This document shows, in pieces, positions 36,801 through 45,266 of a DNA stretch of 64,000 nt. The notes below the pieces were generated by a model. That model searched no databases. It saw nothing but the letters and a program-made list of their open reading frames with translations, and was not told the DNA's origin. Source of the stretch: Streptomyces minutiscleroticus (GTDB taxonomy: Bacteria; Actinomycetota; Actinomycetes; Streptomycetales; Streptomycetaceae); the NCBI RefSeq assembly GCF_014650875.1, contig NZ_BMVU01000001.1, positions 186,001-250,000 on the forward strand, written 5' to 3'. Within the stretch, counting starts at the first letter, position 1, and each line of letters starts with the position of its first letter. The position numbers and the translations under genes were made by a program.

Positions 36801-39424
36801 CGCTGGGCGCTTCCTTCCAGGACGGTGTCCGCGGGCCGCGTGCCGATGGCCAGCAGCGGCAGGTCGGGCTTGATCTGGTCGCGCTCGGGGACGAAGCCGA
36901 CGACCGGGTCGGGGGTGTCGGGGGCGTTGACGAAGGAGACGAAGCGGGCCAGCTTCTCGGGGTCCTCGATGGTCGTCGCCCACTCGTCGCGGTAGTGCGC
37001 GACGTGCGCGGCCATCAGGGACTCCAGCTCCTCGCAGATGCCGAGGGAGTCGTGCACCACCACGTCCCGCACGTGGTCCAGGCCGCCCGGGATCCGCTCC
37101 AGCCACACCGACGTGCGCTCCAGGCGGTCGGCGGTGCGGATGTAGAACATCAGGAAGCGGTCGATCAGCCGGACCAGCTCGGCGTCGGAGAGGTCCTGGG
37201 CGAGCAGGTCCGCGTGGCGCGGGGTGGCGCCGCCGTTGCCGCCGACGTACAGGTTCCAGCCGTTGGCGGTGGCGATGATCCCGAAGTCCTTGGACTGGGC
37301 CTCCGCGCACTCGCGGGCGCAGCCGGAGACCGCCGACTTCAGCTTGTGGGGCGACCTGAGTCCCCGGTAGCGCAGCTCCAGGTCGATGGCCATGCGGACC
37401 GAGTCCTGCACGCCGTAGCGGCACCAGGTCCGCCCCACGCAGGACTTCACCGTGCGCAGCGACTTGCCGTACGCGTGGCCCGACTCGAAGCCCGCGTCGA
37501 CCAGCCGGGTCCAGATCAGCGGCAGCTGCTCCACGCGCGCGCCGAACAGGTCGATGCGCTGGCCGCCCGTGATCTTCGTGTAGAGGCCGAAGTCCCGGGC
37601 CACCTCGCCGATGACGATGAGCTTCTCCGGGGTGATCTCGCCACCGGGGATGCGCGGCACGACCGAGTACGAGCCGTTCTTCTGGAGGTTGGCGAGGAAG
37701 TGGTCGTTGGTGTCCTGCAGGGCCGCCTGCTCGCCCTGGAGGACGTAGCCGTCGGCGCCGATCGTGGGCGCGAGCGAGGCGATGATCGAGCCGACCGTGG
37801 GCTTGCAGACCTCGCAGCCGTCGCCGCCGCGCGCCGCCTCCCGGCCGTAGCGGTCCAGGAGCTGCCGGTAGGAGGTGATGCGCAGGGCGAGGACGATCTC
37901 GTACAGCTCCTCGCGGGTCTGCGGGAAGCAGCCGCACAGGCCCTTGTCGACCTCGACGCCGCTCGCCTCCAGCTCGGCCGTGACCAGCTGGCCGAGCACC
38001 TTCACGCAGCTGCCGCAGCCCGTGCCGGCCCTGGTGCACTTCTTCACCTCGGGCACGGTGGTGCACTTGTGCTCGGTGACCGCGCCGCGGACGGTGCCCT
38101 TGGTGACGTTGTGGCAGGAGCAGACGACCGCCTCGTCGGGCAGGGCGGACGGGCCGAGCTGCGCGGGGGCGCCCGCGCCCGCCGGGAGCACCAGCTGCTC
38201 GGGGGCGATCGGCGGGACCGAACCGGTGAGCGCGCGCAGCGTGCCGTACGCCTCCGCGTCGCCGACGAGGATGCCGCCGAGCAGCTCGCCGCCGCGGCCG
38301 ACGACCAGCTTCTTGTACGTGCCGGAGCGGGAGTCGGCGTAGACCACGTCGAGGCAGCCGTCGGTGGTGCCGTGCGCGTCGCCGAAGGAGGCCACGTCGA
38401 CGCCGAGGAGCTTCAGCTTGGTGGACAGGTCGGCGCCGGTGAACGACTTCCGCCCGTCCTCGTCGGCGGCGATCGCGGCGGCGGCCGTCTCGGCCATCTC
38501 GTAGCCGGGCGCCACCAGGCCGTACACCCGGCCGTCCGCGGCCAGCGCGCACTCGCCGACGGCGAAGACGTGCGGGTCGGACACCGTGCGGCACTGCTCG
38601 TCGACCGCGATGCCGCCGCGCTCGCCGACCGTGAGCCCGCAGTCCCGGGCGAGCTGGTCGCGGGGGCGCACGCCCGCAGAGAACACCACCATGTCCGTGG
38701 GCAGTTCGGAGCCGTCGGACAGCCTCATGCCGGTCACTGCGCCGTCCGCGCCGGTGACGACCTCCTGCGTGCCCGTGCCGGTGTGCACGGTCAGGCCCAT
38801 GCCCTCGACGGTGCGCAGCAGCGCCGCGCCGCCGCCCTCGTCGACCTGCACCGGCATCAGGCGCGGCGCGAACTCCACGATGTGGGTGTCCAGCCCGAGG
38901 CCCTTGAGCGCGCCCGCCGCCTCCAGGCCGAGCAGCCCGCCGCCGACCACCGCGCCGGTGGTGGCCCTCGACCGCGCGTACTCCTCGATCGCGAGCAGGT
39001 CCTCGATCGTGCGGTAGACGAAGCAGCCCTCGGCGTCCCTGCCGGGCACCGGCGGTACGAAGGGGGAGGAGCCGGTGGCGAGGACGAGGGTGTCGTAGGC
39101 GACGGTCAGACCCGAGCGGGCGGTCACCGTCCGCGCCGCGCGGTCGACCGCCTCGGCCGGGTCGCCCAGGTGCAGCTCGATGCCGTGCTCCGTGAGGAAC
39201 CCGGGATCGGTCATGGACAGGTCCTCGGGCGTCCGGCCCGAGAAGTACGAGGTCAGCTGGACGCGGTCGTAGGCGGGGCGCGGCTCCTCGCACAGCACGA
39301 CCACGCGGTGCGTGGCGGTCAGGCCGCGCTCGGCGAGCGCCTCGAGGAAGCGCTGGCCGACCATGCCGTGCCCGACGAGCACGATCGTGGGGCGGGGCCG
39401 GGCGGGGGAAGCCGTCGTGGACAT
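36797..39424 (-). CDS. nirB: Nitrite reductase large subunit NirB
   Basis: An 875-aa NADH-dependent siroheme nitrite reductase reducing nitrite to ammonium. N-terminal FAD/NAD domain (IVLVGHGMVGQRFLEAL, later AVVGGGLLGLEAAGALKGLG), a bacterioferredoxin-like [2Fe-2S] domain (CSCHNVTKGTVRGAV, GTGCGSCVKVL, CEVCKPTVG), then the siroheme/4Fe-4S reductase region with TWCRYGVQDS and the cluster ligands in SAVSGCARECAEAQSKD. GGAGG precedes ATG 39424. A GlnR-type box lies 247-284 bp upstream, so it is probably induced under nitrogen limitation. nirD follows with overlap. Confidence 0.96.
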   Translation of the reverse strand: MSTTASPARPRPTIVLVGHGMVGQRFLEALAERGLTATHRVVVLCEEPRPAYDRVQLTSYFSGRTPEDLSMTDPGFLTEHGIELHLGDPAEAVDRAARTVTARSGLTVAYDTLVLATGSSPFVPPVPGRDAEGCFVYRTIEDLLAIEEYARSRATTGAVVGGGLLGLEAAGALKGLGLDTHIVEFAPRLMPVQVDEGGGAALLRTVEGMGLTVHTGTGTQEVVTGADGAVTGMRLSDGSELPTDMVVFSAGVRPRDQLARDCGLTVGERGGIAVDEQCRTVSDPHVFAVGECALAADGRVYGLVAPGYEMAETAAAAIAADEDGRKSFTGADLSTKLKLLGVDVASFGDAHGTTDGCLDVVYADSRSGTYKKLVVGRGGELLGGILVGDAEAYGTLRALTGSVPPIAPEQLVLPAGAGAPAQLGPSALPDEAVVCSCHNVTKGTVRGAVTEHKCTTVPEVKKCTRAGTGCGSCVKVLGQLVTAELEASGVEVDKGLCGCFPQTREELYEIVLALRITSYRQLLDRYGREAARGGDGCEVCKPTVGSIIASLAPTIGADGYVLQGEQAALQDTNDHFLANLQKNGSYSVVPRIPGGEITPEKLIVIGEVARDFGLYTKITGGQRIDLFGARVEQLPLIWTRLVDAGFESGHAYGKSLRTVKSCVGRTWCRYGVQDSVRMAIDLELRYRGLRSPHKLKSAVSGCARECAEAQSKDFGIIATANGWNLYVGGNGGATPRHADLLAQDLSDAELVRLIDRFLMFYIRTADRLERTSVWLERIPGGLDHVRDVVVHDSLGICEELESLMAAHVAHYRDEWATTIEDPEKLARFVSFVNAPDTPDPVVGFVPERDQIKPDLPLLAIGTRPADTVLEGSAQR

Positions 39425-39854
39425 CAGGAGCCTCCGTCGTGGGTGAGCGGGTGGAGCGGAGAGGTGCCGTCCGAGGGCAGCGGCTCCGCTCCCTCCCGGG
39501 CGCGGGCGGGCGCGCCGGCGGGCACCCCGCCGACCGGGCGGCCACCGCCGGCGGTCTCGCGGTGGGGGTGGGGGCCGCGCGTGCCGCCGGCGGGCCGGCC
39601 GCCCACGGGTCCGGCGCCGGCCGCCACCACACGCGCATTCGAGGTCATGCACGCAGCGTGCGGTGCCGGTGTTACCCGGTCGCATCACGGTTGTTTCCCA
39701 CGGGGAACGCTGCCCTCAGCCCGTCGGCGGACCGGCTGTGAGGGTTTCGACCTGGCACGACGGCACCGCGGAAGGCTCAGAAAAGGCTCAGGAAAAGCGC
39801 AGGGCACACCCGGTGGATGGACTGGCCAACCATCCGCTCCCTAGGGTCGTGATC
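39425..39854. other. Divergent control region between nirB and the TauE-like gene
   Basis: This 430-bp gap carries the GlnR-type box (39671-39708) and the -10 of the TauE-like gene (TAGGGT at 39842-39847). The nirB-proximal 200 bp are Gly/Pro-codon-like low complexity without a supported gene, giving nirB a long 5' leader if the box marks its promoter. Confidence 0.5.
39671..39708. promoter_or_regulatory. GlnR-type binding site upstream of nirB
   Basis: GTTAC - GCATC - GTTTC - GGAAC are spaced exactly six bases apart at each step (39671, 39682, 39693, 39704). This fits the actinobacterial GlnR box gTnAC-n6-GaAAC taken twice, with 15 of 20 positions. Known GlnR targets include nirB. Confidence 0.7.
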
Positions 39855-40637
39855 ATGCCTGACATCTCTCTGACCACGGTCGTCGTCCTCTGCGCCGCCG
39901 CCCTGGCGGCCGGCTGGATCGACGCCGTGGTGGGCGGCGGCGGACTGCTGCTGCTCCCGGCCCTGCTGCTCGGACTGCCGGGCGGCACCCAGGCCGCGTA
40001 CGCGCTCGGCACCAACAAGGCGGTGGCGATCGTCGGCACGACGGGCGCCGCCGTGACGTACGCGCGCCGGGCGCCCGTGCCCGTGGGCACCGCCGTGCGG
40101 ATCGGCCTCGCCGCGCTGGCCGGCTCGACGGGCGGGGCCTTCTTCGCCGCCGGGATGAGCACCGAGGTGCTCAAGCCCGTGATCATGGTCGTCCTGCTCG
40201 GCGTCGCCGCCTTCGTCATCCTGCGGCCCGCGTTCGGCACGGCGCCCGCGGCCGGCCCGGTCCCCCGCCGCCGGATCTGGGCGGCGATCGGGCTCGCGGG
40301 CCTCGGCATCGGCTTCTACGACGGGTTCATCGGACCCGGCACGGGCACGTTCCTGGTGCTGGCGCTCACCGCCGTGCTCCACCTCGACCTGGTCTCCGCC
40401 TCCGCCACCGCGAAGATCGTCAACTGCTGCACCAACGCCGGCGCCCTCGCGATGTTCGCCTGGCAGGGCACCGTGCTGTGGCAGCTGGCCGGGCCGATGG
40501 CCGTGTTCAACCTGGCGGGCGGCATGCTCGGGGCGCGCACCGCGCTCAAGAGGGGCAGCGGCTTCGTCCGGATCGTGCTGCTCGTGGTCGTGTTCGCGCT
40601 GGTGGCGAACCTCGCGTACGAGCAGTGGCTCGCGTGA
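39855..40637 (+). CDS. TauE/SafE family membrane exporter
   Basis: A 260-aa membrane protein with about seven or eight hydrophobic helices and two related halves. GWIDAVVGGGGLLLLPALLLGLP near the N-terminus and IGFYDGFIGPGTGTFLVLAL in the second half are the TauE/SafE (DUF81) signatures. Members move sulfonates, sulfite or other organic anions. It is divergent from nirBD, but there is no direct evidence for nitrite transport. TAGGGT lies 7 nt before the ATG without a clear ribosome-binding site, so the mRNA may be leaderless. Confidence 0.9.
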   Translation: MPDISLTTVVVLCAAALAAGWIDAVVGGGGLLLLPALLLGLPGGTQAAYALGTNKAVAIVGTTGAAVTYARRAPVPVGTAVRIGLAALAGSTGGAFFAAGMSTEVLKPVIMVVLLGVAAFVILRPAFGTAPAAGPVPRRRIWAAIGLAGLGIGFYDGFIGPGTGTFLVLALTAVLHLDLVSASATAKIVNCCTNAGALAMFAWQGTVLWQLAGPMAVFNLAGGMLGARTALKRGSGFVRIVLLVVVFALVANLAYEQWLA

Positions 40638-40700
40638 GCGGGCGCCCGTCCGCGCCTGTCCTCGGGGGGCACCCGTCCGCGCCCGCTCCCCGCGGGCGGC

Positions 40701-41318
40701 TCAGCGGCTGCCCGTGAGGCGGGCGAAGACCACCACGTTCCCCCGGTAGCCGATCCCCTTCGCGTAGCCGCCCCCGCAGGTGATCACCCGTAGCTCGGGG
40801 CGCGGTGCCGCGCCGTACACCTTCCCGTCCGGGAAGTGCCGGCGGTCGTACACCTCCACGGCGTGCACGGCGAACACCGCGACCGTGCCGTCCCGCCGGT
40901 CCACCTCGATCGTCGCGCCCCTCTCCACCGCGCCCAGGCGGTAGAAGACGGCGGGGCCGTCCGCGTTGTCGACGTGGCCGGCCACGATCGCGGTGCCCCG
41001 CTCGCCGGGCGAGGTGCCCGCCTCGTACCAGCCGGCGAGCCGGGGGCGGTCGGCCGGGGGCGCGTCGAGGCTGCCCTGCGGGGTGAGGCGGAGGCCCGTC
41101 AGGGGCGCGTCCACCCCGATCGAGGGGATGCGGATGCGGTCGGGCGGCGACGGCGGCAGGGCGTGCGCGGCCGGCCGCTCCCGGCCGGCGTCCGTACCGG
41201 ACTGCGCGGGCGACGGCTGCGGCGGCGCGTGCGTGTGCGCGCCGCCCAGCAGCCAGCCGCCCGAGCACAGGGCGACCACGGTGACGGAGGCTATGACGGT
41301 GTTGCCCGGCCTGGGCAT
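40701..41318 (-). CDS. Class F sortase
   Basis: A 205-aa sortase: an N-terminal membrane anchor (NTVIASVTVVALCSGGWLLGG), a Pro-rich linker, and a catalytic domain with RIRIPSIGVDAPLTGL, the His in VAGHVDNADGPAVFYRLG, the Cys in RVITCGG and an Arg near YRGNVVVFARL. Class F sortases are common in actinobacteria and may attach or polymerise surface proteins. The gene lies 120 nt downstream of a small surface protein gene that may be its partner, but a hairpin (41366-41401) lies between them. AAGGGG precedes the ATG. It is convergent with the TauE-like gene. Confidence 0.88.
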   Translation of the reverse strand: MPRPGNTVIASVTVVALCSGGWLLGGAHTHAPPQPSPAQSGTDAGRERPAAHALPPSPPDRIRIPSIGVDAPLTGLRLTPQGSLDAPPADRPRLAGWYEAGTSPGERGTAIVAGHVDNADGPAVFYRLGAVERGATIEVDRRDGTVAVFAVHAVEVYDRRHFPDGKVYGAAPRPELRVITCGGGYAKGIGYRGNVVVFARLTGSR

Positions 41319-41365
41319 GCGCGGCCCCTTCGCCTCGGCGCGACGGATGCGGAAGAGCCCCGCGT

Positions 41366-41401
41366 CCCCTCCGGGCGCGAGGGGCGTCGCGCCCGGAGGG
41401 G
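41366..41401 (-). terminator. Hairpin between surface protein and sortase genes
   Basis: CCCCTCCGGGCGCG pairs perfectly with CGCGCCCGGAGGGG (14 bp, 8-nt loop). It may end or attenuate the surface-protein transcript before the sortase gene. Confidence 0.65.
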
Positions 41402-41438
41402 AGGGGACGTGCGGTACCGGTGGACAGCGGAGGTGTCC

Positions 41439-42008
41439 TCAGATCCCGTCGCCTCTCGCCCGGCGGTGCAGGAGCCAGGTACCGCCCGCGGCGGCGACGG
41501 CCAGTGCCGCCACGCCCGCCGCGGTCCGTGCGGGGTCGGGACCGAGCGCGCCGCCGACCCCCGTCTTCACGCTTCCCTTCGGGACGTCCGGAGTGGCGGG
41601 AGCGCTCGGGACGCTCTCCTGCGGGCGCTCCGGCCGCGCGCCGGCGGCCAGGCTCACCACCAGGTCCGCGGTGATCCTGCCGCCGTCCGAGCAGCGCGCG
41701 ACGATCTCGTACGTGCCGGGCTGCGCCGACGGCGGCACGTCGAAGTGCCCGACCGCGTCCTCCTCGTGCTCGCTGGGCGCCAGGGTGAAGGAGCCCGCGC
41801 CCACGGCCGCGGCGTCACCCGTCACGGGGGCGTTCCCGCCGCACGCCGCCGTGTTCACCGTGACCTCGTCGCCGGGGGCCACGGTGGCGGGGTACACCTC
41901 CAGGCCGTCCGCGGCGCCGTACGCGGGCGCGGCGGCCGGACCCGCGGCGGCCAGGCCCGCGGCGGCGACGGCGAGCGCGGTACCGGTCAGCGGACGGACT
42001 GTGCGCAT
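41439..42008 (-). CDS. Secreted surface protein paired with the sortase
   Basis: A 189-aa exported protein with a cleavable signal peptide (AVAAAGLAAAGPAAAPAYGAADG), an Ig-like beta domain of about 80 residues (EVYPATVAPGDEVTVNTAACGGN to VARCSDGGRITADLVVSL, with two cysteines likely forming a disulfide), a Pro/Ser linker, and a C-terminal hydrophobic helix plus HRRARGDG tail. This is a cell-wall-sorting layout, but no canonical LPxTG is present; the stretch before the helix reads VPKGSVKTGVGGALGP. GGAGGAG precedes the ATG. The wall-anchoring hypothesis follows from the neighbouring sortase. Confidence 0.75.
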   Translation of the reverse strand: MRTVRPLTGTALAVAAAGLAAAGPAAAPAYGAADGLEVYPATVAPGDEVTVNTAACGGNAPVTGDAAAVGAGSFTLAPSEHEEDAVGHFDVPPSAQPGTYEIVARCSDGGRITADLVVSLAAGARPERPQESVPSAPATPDVPKGSVKTGVGGALGPDPARTAAGVAALAVAAAGGTWLLHRRARGDGI

Positions 42009-42441
42009 CGTCTGCTCCTCCGAACGGGCGCGGCCGGCAGCACCCCGTGTGCCGCTGCGTCGGCCTGGCCCCGCCCTACCGAGGTAAGTGGCAGAAGGCC
42101 GCGCACGCTTGCTGATGGCGCGTCAGATGACGTGCTACGGGGCGGCGCGCGACCGCGGCCCGAAGCGATTCTCACGCTGTTTCAGCAGGTCAGCCGGGCG
42201 TCTCCCGGGAGCGGCGACCGTATGTCCGAAGAGTGCGCGCGGCGCGTGTGAACGGGTGACCCGGCGGGGCGCGGAGCCGCCCGGCCGCCGCCGTCGCGTG
42301 CGGGAGAGGACGGGCCGCGGCGGCCGGGGCGCCCGCCCGGCCCGGGCCGGTCCCCCCGCGCGCCGCGTGCGTGCCGCGTGACCGGCACGGGGCGCGGGGG
42401 ACGAGAATCGTTGCCGCGAAAGCCCGGAGAGGAGACCGAAG
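42009..42441. other. Gap between surface protein and cutA
   Basis: 433 bases with no convincing frame; very GC-rich from 42240 onward. It must hold the divergent promoters of the surface protein and cutA genes, but I cannot place them. Confidence 0.5.
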
Positions 42442-42804
42442 ATGGCCACGGCAGCCTGGCTCACCGTTCTGACCACGACCGACGACGCCGGCAAGGCGGA
42501 GGCGCTGGCCCGCGGCGCGGTCGGCGCGCGGGTCGCGGCCTGCGCGCAGATCAGCGGACCGGTCACGTCCGTCTACCGGTGGCGGGGTGAGGTGGAGACC
42601 GCCGCCGAGTGGCAGGTGCTGTTCAAGACGACCGGCGCGCGCTACGAGGAGCTGGAGTCGTACCTGCGCGCCGCCCACGACTACGACACGCCCGAGATCG
42701 TCGCGACCCCGATCGTGCGCGGCGGCGCGGACTACCTGCGGTGGCTGGAGGAGGAGACGGCGCAGGCGCCGGAGGCGGGGGAGCGGACCGGGGGGAGGGA
42801 CTGA
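42442..42804 (+). CDS. cutA: Divalent-cation tolerance protein CutA
   Basis: A 120-aa CutA1-type protein: WLTVLTTTDDAGKAEALARGAVGARVAACAQISGPVTSVYRWRGEVETAAEWQVLFKTT is the conserved core, with YDTPEIVATPI later. These form ferredoxin-like trimers reported to bind copper and affect metal tolerance, although their role in most bacteria is unclear. GAGAGGAG precedes the ATG. The C-terminal extension after LEEE is low complexity. A repeat region follows. Confidence 0.93.
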   Translation: MATAAWLTVLTTTDDAGKAEALARGAVGARVAACAQISGPVTSVYRWRGEVETAAEWQVLFKTTGARYEELESYLRAAHDYDTPEIVATPIVRGGADYLRWLEEETAQAPEAGERTGGRD

Positions 42805-42834
42805 GGGAGGGGACGGGAGGGGGAGGGGCGGTGA

Positions 42835-42894
42835 GCGCGGCCGGGAGCGGAGAGCGGGCTGAGGGCGCGGCCGGGAGCGGAGAGCGGGCTGAGG
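42835..42894. repeat. 30-bp tandem repeat, 2 perfect copies
   Basis: 42835-42864 and 42865-42894 are identical (GCGCGGCCGGGAGCGGAGAG followed by CGGGCTGAGG). It lies between cutA and the YdcF-like gene, in purine-rich DNA. Confidence 0.9.
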
Positions 42895-42982
42895 GCGGGG
42901 ACGGGGAGGGGCGGGAAGCGGGACTGGGGGAGAGGACGCGGAAGGGGGGCTGGGGGGAGGACGTGGAAGGGGCGGAGAGCGG

Positions 42983-43678
42983 CTACCGGGCCGACGCCAG
43001 GGCCCGGGAGACCCCCGGTTCCTTCGGGCCCAGGAAGTGCGGGTCCGGCTCGACCAGGGCGTCCAGGGCCGCCTTGCCCGCCGCGAACAGCTCGCGGGTC
43101 GCGCCGTAGTACCAGGTCACGTCGTGCCGGTCGGCGGAGGCCGCGACGCCGTACCCGTCGATCCCCGCCTCCCGGCACAGCGCCACCGCCCGCCGGACGT
43201 GGAAGCCCTGGCTGATCAGCACCGCCCGGTCGACGCCGAAGACCTCCCGGGCGCGCACGCAGGAGTCCCAGGTGTCGAAGCCCGCGTAGTCGCTGACGAT
43301 CCGCCGGTCCGGCACCCCGCGCCGGGTCAGGTACGCCCGCATGGCGTCCGGCTCGTCGTAGTCCTCGCGGCTGTTGTCGCCGGTGACGAGCACGACCTCG
43401 ACACGGCCCGCCTCGTACAGGCGCACCGCCGTGTCCAGCCGGTGCGCCAGGTACGGCGAGGGCCCGCCGTCCCGCAGCCCCGCCCCGAAGACGACGGCCA
43501 CGTCGGCGCGCGGCACGTCGGCGGCGGTGCGCAGCCGGCCGTCCGCCGCCGTGAACATCCAGGTCGCGGGCAGCAGCGCGAGCACGCACCCGAGCATCAC
43601 GGCCTGCACGGCGCGCCGTCGCCCGGCACGGGTCCGTGGCAGGCGCGGCCGGGGCAGGGGTGTGCGGGGGCGGTGCAT
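42983..43678 (-). CDS. YdcF/SanA-type DUF218 membrane protein
   Basis: A 231-aa protein with a basic N-terminus, one signal-anchor helix (AVQAVMLGCVLALLPATWMF) and an extracytoplasmic DUF218 domain (ADVAVVFGAGLRDGGPSPYLAHRLDTAVRLYEAGRVEVVLVTGDN, later TWDSCVRAREVFGVDRAVLISQGFHVRRAV). SanA-like proteins affect envelope permeability and vancomycin sensitivity in enterobacteria; here the role is unknown. ATG 43678 has GGAGGGA 6-8 nt upstream; the frame before it is not conserved-looking. Confidence 0.88.
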   Translation of the reverse strand: MHRPRTPLPRPRLPRTRAGRRRAVQAVMLGCVLALLPATWMFTAADGRLRTAADVPRADVAVVFGAGLRDGGPSPYLAHRLDTAVRLYEAGRVEVVLVTGDNSREDYDEPDAMRAYLTRRGVPDRRIVSDYAGFDTWDSCVRAREVFGVDRAVLISQGFHVRRAVALCREAGIDGYGVAASADRHDVTWYYGATRELFAAGKAALDALVEPDPHFLGPKEPGVSRALASAR

Positions 43679-44188
43679 CGGTGTCCCTCCAGGGGCGTCG
43701 GGAGCGCACGGGCGGCCGTACGCGGACGATCTCTCCCGGGAAGGACGCGGCACCCGGTGCTCCGGTTCACCGACGTCGCCGGGGCGGCCGTCGCCCGCTG
43801 CGGGGACCCCGTACGGGGGCGGGGCGGGCCGCCGCCCGCCGTGGGGATCCCGGGCCGGAGCGGCCGATGCCCGCCGCAGGCACGTCGTACGAGGTGGCCG
43901 ACGCCCGCCGCGGGCACCGTCGTAGGGGGCGGTCGGCGCCCGCCCGGAGGTCTCCGCCCGGGGCGGCCGGCGCCCGTCGCGGGGCCCGCGTACAGGGGGC
44001 CGGTGTCCGCCGCCGGGACCGCCGTGCGGTGACGTACTTCACTCGCGGCGGGGAAAGCGCAGCTCAGGACGGGGTTCAACGGGCGGGCAGGCACCTCACA
44101 CACCCCGTGCCCCCCACCGTGAACCGCCCGAAAAGACCCGTCATCGCCGCGCAACGGAGCGGCAACCTCCCCCCGTCACGATCGGTCC
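43679..44188. other. Repeat-rich gap before the CbiX-like gene
   Basis: 510 bases without a supported gene, mostly taken up by the 35-bp degenerate tandem array (43784-44033). The last 150 bp before 44189 are A-richer and may hold the promoter. Confidence 0.5.
43784..44033. repeat. Degenerate tandem repeat, about 35 bp x 7
   Basis: Units start with GCGGCCG-like words at 43784, 43824, 43860, 43894, 43929, 43963 and 43998, giving steps of 40, 36, 34, 35, 34 and 35. The consensus is roughly GCGGCCGRCGCCCGCCGCGG followed by GGACCGCGTACGGG. Copies are 60-80 % alike and often palindromic, so each can fold into a hairpin. Confidence 0.75.
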
Positions 44189-45097
44189 ATGACGGCGTCG
44201 ACCCCGCGAAGCGACGAGTTTCCGCCCGGCCCCGGCGGCCCCCGGCCGTTCGACGGCCCCCACCTCGACAGTACGGCGCACCTCATGAACCGGATCACCA
44301 GTCAGCTCGGCAGCCAGCTCCGCCTCGTCCGGCGCGACGGCCGGCGGCGCCCCGCTCCGCCCACCCTGGTCCTCGTCGCGCACGGCAGCCGGGACCCGCG
44401 CGCCCTGAGCACCGTCGGCGCGCTGCTCGACCGGGTCCGCGCGCTCCGCCCCGGCCTGCCCGTCCGCCTCGGCCACATCGAGCTGAACGAGCCCCTGCTG
44501 CCCGACACCCTCGACACCCTCGGCACCGGCGCCGCCGTGCTCGTCCCGCTGCTGCTCAGCCGGGGCTACCACGTCAAGCGGGACATTCCCGGGGCCGCGG
44601 CCGCCGCGGCGGCGCGCACCCGGCTCGCCGCCCCGCTCGGCCCGCACCCGCTGCTCGTGGAGGCGCTGCACGCCCGGCTCACCGAGGCGGGCTGGCACGC
44701 GGGCCGCGACGAGGCCGAGCGGCGGGCGAGCGGCGTCGTCCTCGCGGCGGCCGGCTCGCGCGACCCCGAGGCGGCCGCCGACACCGGGCGCACCGCGCGG
44801 GCGCTGGCCGAGCGCCTCGGCGTGCCGGTCGTCCCCGCGTACGCCTCCGCCGCCGCGCCCACCGTCCCGGAGGCGGTGCGCGCCCTCGCCGCGGAGGGCC
44901 GCCACCGGACGGCCGTGGCCTCGTACTTCACCGCCCCGGGCCGCTTCGCCGCCGAGTGCGCGGCCGCCGCGCCGTGGCTCGCCTCCGCCCCGCTCGGCAC
45001 CCACCCCGCGATGGCCCGCCTCGTGCTGCACCGCTACGACCAGGCCCTCGCCGTCCCGGAGCCCGCGGCCGGGACGCCCCGTCCCGCCCTGGTCTGA
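44189..45097 (+). CDS. CbiX/SirB-like chelatase family protein
   Basis: A 302-aa protein with two related halves of the CbiX fold: [22 protein letters not shown] with the catalytic-type histidine and the second-half [19 protein letters not shown], in which His is replaced by Ala. YHVKRDIPG and [10 protein letters not shown] are also typical. CbiX/SirB insert Co2+ or Fe2+ into sirohydrochlorin, so this gene could supply siroheme for NirB nearby. The first 55 residues are a variable hydrophilic extension. There is no clear ribosome-binding site before ATG 44189. Metal specificity is unproven. Confidence 0.85.
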   Translation: MTASTPRSDEFPPGPGGPRPFDGPHLDSTAHLMNRITSQLGSQLRLVRRDGRRRPAPPTLVLVAHGSRDPRALSTVGALLDRVRALRPGLPVRLGHIELNEPLLPDTLDTLGTGAAVLVPLLLSRGYHVKRDIPGAAAAAAARTRLAAPLGPHPLLVEALHARLTEAGWHAGRDEAERRASGVVLAAAGSRDPEAAADTGRTARALAERLGVPVVPAYASAAAPTVPEAVRALAAEGRHRTAVASYFTAPGRFAAECAAAAPWLASAPLGTHPAMARLVLHRYDQALAVPEPAAGTPRPALV

Positions 45098-45266
45098 CCC
45101 GGGACCCGGGTCCGCCCCGGGGACCGGGGGCCGCCGCCCGTCCCGGCCCTCCCGCACGTTCCGGCCGACCCGCACGTCCCGGCCGGGACGGGGATCCCTG
45201 TTCGAGTTCGGCCGACGACTCGGGGGAATGTCCTCATCGTCCCTGCCTGCGTCTACTGTTCGGAGC

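Noticed and set aside
43784..44033. CRISPR array
   Set aside because: Repeats are contiguous, degenerate and without unique spacers, and there are no cas genes.
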